Shown here: positions 38,850 to 40,340 of the stretch, piece after piece
Layout: each line of letters opens with the position of its first letter
Numbering within the stretch: the stretch's first letter is position 1
Assembly (NCBI GenBank): GCA_958403205.1
Contig: CATXWM010000020.1
Coordinates: 1-40,340, forward strand
Reading direction: 5' to 3'
Origin: an uncultured Collinsella sp.
Lineage (GTDB): Bacteria; Actinomycetota; Coriobacteriia; Coriobacteriales; Coriobacteriaceae
DNA: 40,340 bases
The notes under the pieces: generated by a model
Databases searched by the model: none
The model's input: only the letters and a program-made list of their open reading frames with translations
What the model was told of the DNA's origin: nothing
Translations under genes and position numbers: made by a program

Positions 38850-40268
38850 ATGGCCCTCATCACTTCGTACCACGTCCCTGGCCTTTATGTCGAGGACCAC
38901 AGCATCGACGTCCCCCTTGACTGGCGCGGCCTGGAGCCGATGCTCCTGGCCGTCGGCAGCACCATGCGCCGCGGCGCTATGCCGGCACCCATCGCCGGCG
39001 CGCCCGAGAGCATCAAGCTCTTCTACCGCGTGGTTTGCGCGCCCGACCGCATCAACGACGATCTGCCGCTGCTCCTGTTTTTGCAGGGCGGCCCCGGCGG
39101 CGAGAGCCCGCGTCCGCTGTCGCCCACAAGCGACGGCTGGATCGAGGAGGCCGTCAAGCACTTCCGCGTGGTCCTTCCCGACCAGCGCGGCACCGGACGC
39201 AGTAGCTGCGTGGACGGACGCACGATTGCCGCACTGGGCGAGCGCGCGACGGCGGCCGGCTCCGATGCCGCACGCTCGCAGGCTGACTTCCTCAAGCGCC
39301 ACCTCGCCAGCTCCATCGTGCGCGATTTTGAGTACCTGCGCCTGGTGGGCTTTGGCGGCAAGCCGTGGGTCACGCTCGGCCAAAGCTACGGCGGTTTTTT
39401 GACGCTGAGCTACCTGTCGCTCTTCCCCGAGGGCGTGGCGGCGAGCTTTACCTGCGGCGGAATCCCCCACGTGCCGGCGAGCGCAAGCGAGGTCTACGCG
39501 CACACCTTCCCGCGTATGGCCGCCAAGACGCAGCAGTATTATGACCGCTATCCCGCTGACGTCGAGCGCGTGGCAGCCCTGGCCGATGCGCTCGAGGCTC
39601 AGAAGCCCGTGCTGCCCGACGGCTCACCGATGACGGTCGAGCGCCTACAGCTCATGGGCAGCGACTTTGGCATGAAGCCGAGCTTTGAGCGCATGCATTG
39701 GATTATCGATCACGCGTTTGTTGACGGCGACGGCACGCTGAACTGCGGAACTTCGGTATCCGACAGCTTTTTGATGCGCGCCTTCGAGCGCACCAACACG
39801 CGTACAAACCCGCTGTACTGGACGCTGCAGGAGTTTATCTACGCCGACGGCGACACCATGCCCATTGGCTGGGCGGCCGCAGAGGAGAAGGCCCATCGTG
39901 CCGAGTTCGACACACTCGCGCGCCCGCTCATGTTTACCGGCGAGGCCATGTTCCCGTGGATGTTCGAGCAGATGCCCGAGCTTATGCCCTTTAAGCCCGC
40001 CATGGACCTGCTGATGGAAGACACCAGCTGGGACAAGATCTACGACCCGCAGCGCCTGGCCTGCAACGAGGTGCCGCTCCAGGCCGCGGTGTATTTCAAC
40101 GATATGTACGTCGATTCGGGTCTGCAGCTCGATACGCTCAGCCGCGTGGGCAACTCGCATGCCTGGGTGACCAACGAGTTCGAGCACGACGGCCTGCACG
40201 GCAGCGTGGTGTTCAAGCACCTCTTCGACGAAGCCCTCAACCGCGGAGACCTGCGCCGGATCTTCTAG
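38850..40268 (+). CDS. Alpha/beta hydrolase, prolyl aminopeptidase (S33)-like
   Basis: 472 residues from ATG 38850. Features of S33 peptidases: oxyanion loop LFLQGGPGGES, DQRGTGRSSC, nucleophile elbow S179 in GQSYGGF, then a long helical cap (~210-400) and the C-terminal acid and His elements YFNDMYVDSGLQ and the NSHAWVTNEFEHDGLHG segment. It probably removes N-terminal proline or other residues from peptides in the cytoplasm; no signal peptide. Divergent from proA, sharing a 112-base promoter region; a link to proline metabolism is possible but not shown. Ribosome site is weak (CGGAAG). Confidence 0.87.
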   Translation: MALITSYHVPGLYVEDHSIDVPLDWRGLEPMLLAVGSTMRRGAMPAPIAGAPESIKLFYRVVCAPDRINDDLPLLLFLQGGPGGESPRPLSPTSDGWIEEAVKHFRVVLPDQRGTGRSSCVDGRTIAALGERATAAGSDAARSQADFLKRHLASSIVRDFEYLRLVGFGGKPWVTLGQSYGGFLTLSYLSLFPEGVAASFTCGGIPHVPASASEVYAHTFPRMAAKTQQYYDRYPADVERVAALADALEAQKPVLPDGSPMTVERLQLMGSDFGMKPSFERMHWIIDHAFVDGDGTLNCGTSVSDSFLMRAFERTNTRTNPLYWTLQEFIYADGDTMPIGWAAAEEKAHRAEFDTLARPLMFTGEAMFPWMFEQMPELMPFKPAMDLLMEDTSWDKIYDPQRLACNEVPLQAAVYFNDMYVDSGLQLDTLSRVGNSHAWVTNEFEHDGLHGSVVFKHLFDEALNRGDLRRIF

Positions 40269-40340
40269 CAAAGGAGCGTCCCCGCCTGCCGGCACAGACG
40301 ATATGAGCAGGACATAAAAACATTGAGAGCCCCTGCTGCA

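Noticed and set aside
37319..38920. Plus-strand open frame opposite proA
   Set aside because: Antisense shadow of proA that also runs through a terminator.

Overview
The window looks like chromosomal DNA of a GC-rich, anaerobic, Gram-positive actinobacterium, most likely a Coriobacteriia gut species close to Collinsella. This is inferred from a sufCBDSU operon behind an Rrf2 regulator, Rho with a very long low-complexity N-terminus, a sortase-type surface protein, a choline-binding-like repeat protein, and a NifU-like/GGGtGRT gene pair typical of anaerobes. No taxonomic marker such as 16S rRNA is present. There is no prophage, CRISPR array or complete insertion sequence.

Left part (1-9.3 kb): cell-surface polysaccharide genes. 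A secreted repeat protein (minus) is followed by five family-2 glycosyltransferase genes on the minus strand (1061-7971), read from a promoter near 8.05 kb. Four of the five form an alternating A-B-A'-B' series of paralogues, and the fifth carries two glycosyltransferase domains. A divergent galactofuranosyltransferase-like gene (8228-9247) lies on the other side of the promoter region. Next come a degenerate AAA-ATPase/PD-(D/E)XK-type protein and a large surface protein ending in an MPKTGD sorting signal.

Iron-sulfur part (13.2-24.7 kb): a minus-strand operon encodes an Rrf2 (IscR/SufR-like) regulator followed by an MNT-HEPN (type VII) toxin-antitoxin pair. Facing it is the complete sufC-sufB-sufD-sufS-sufU operon, whose genes overlap or nearly touch. 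A dyad over the suf -35 box is a candidate operator. After the suf terminator come a RAYT-like HUH protein that has lost one motif histidine, a NifU-like scaffold protein with a GGGtGRT protein of unknown function, and a fumarate-reductase-type flavoprotein.

Middle (24.8-30.6 kb): dinD, a disturbed tRNA locus (tRNA-His, two tRNA-Lys, a tRNA-Lys remnant and an 87-bp direct repeat), a class I/II aminotransferase, a ROK fructokinase-like gene, a VanZ-like protein and an uncharacterised alanine-rich membrane protein.

Right part (30.9-40.3 kb): housekeeping genes rho, argS, a CarD-like regulator, an HD-domain hydrolase, proA and an S33-type alpha/beta hydrolase. Intergenic regions are rich in long inverted repeats: a 151-bp MITE-like element upstream of rho, a 67-bp dyad before the flavoprotein, a 47-bp dyad before the Rrf2 gene, and twin near-identical hairpins on both sides of the HD gene.

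The best candidates for under-described biology are the NifU-like/GGGtGRT pair, the coupling of an HEPN-MNT module to an Fe-S regulator, and the families of intergenic dyads together with a degenerate RAYT.
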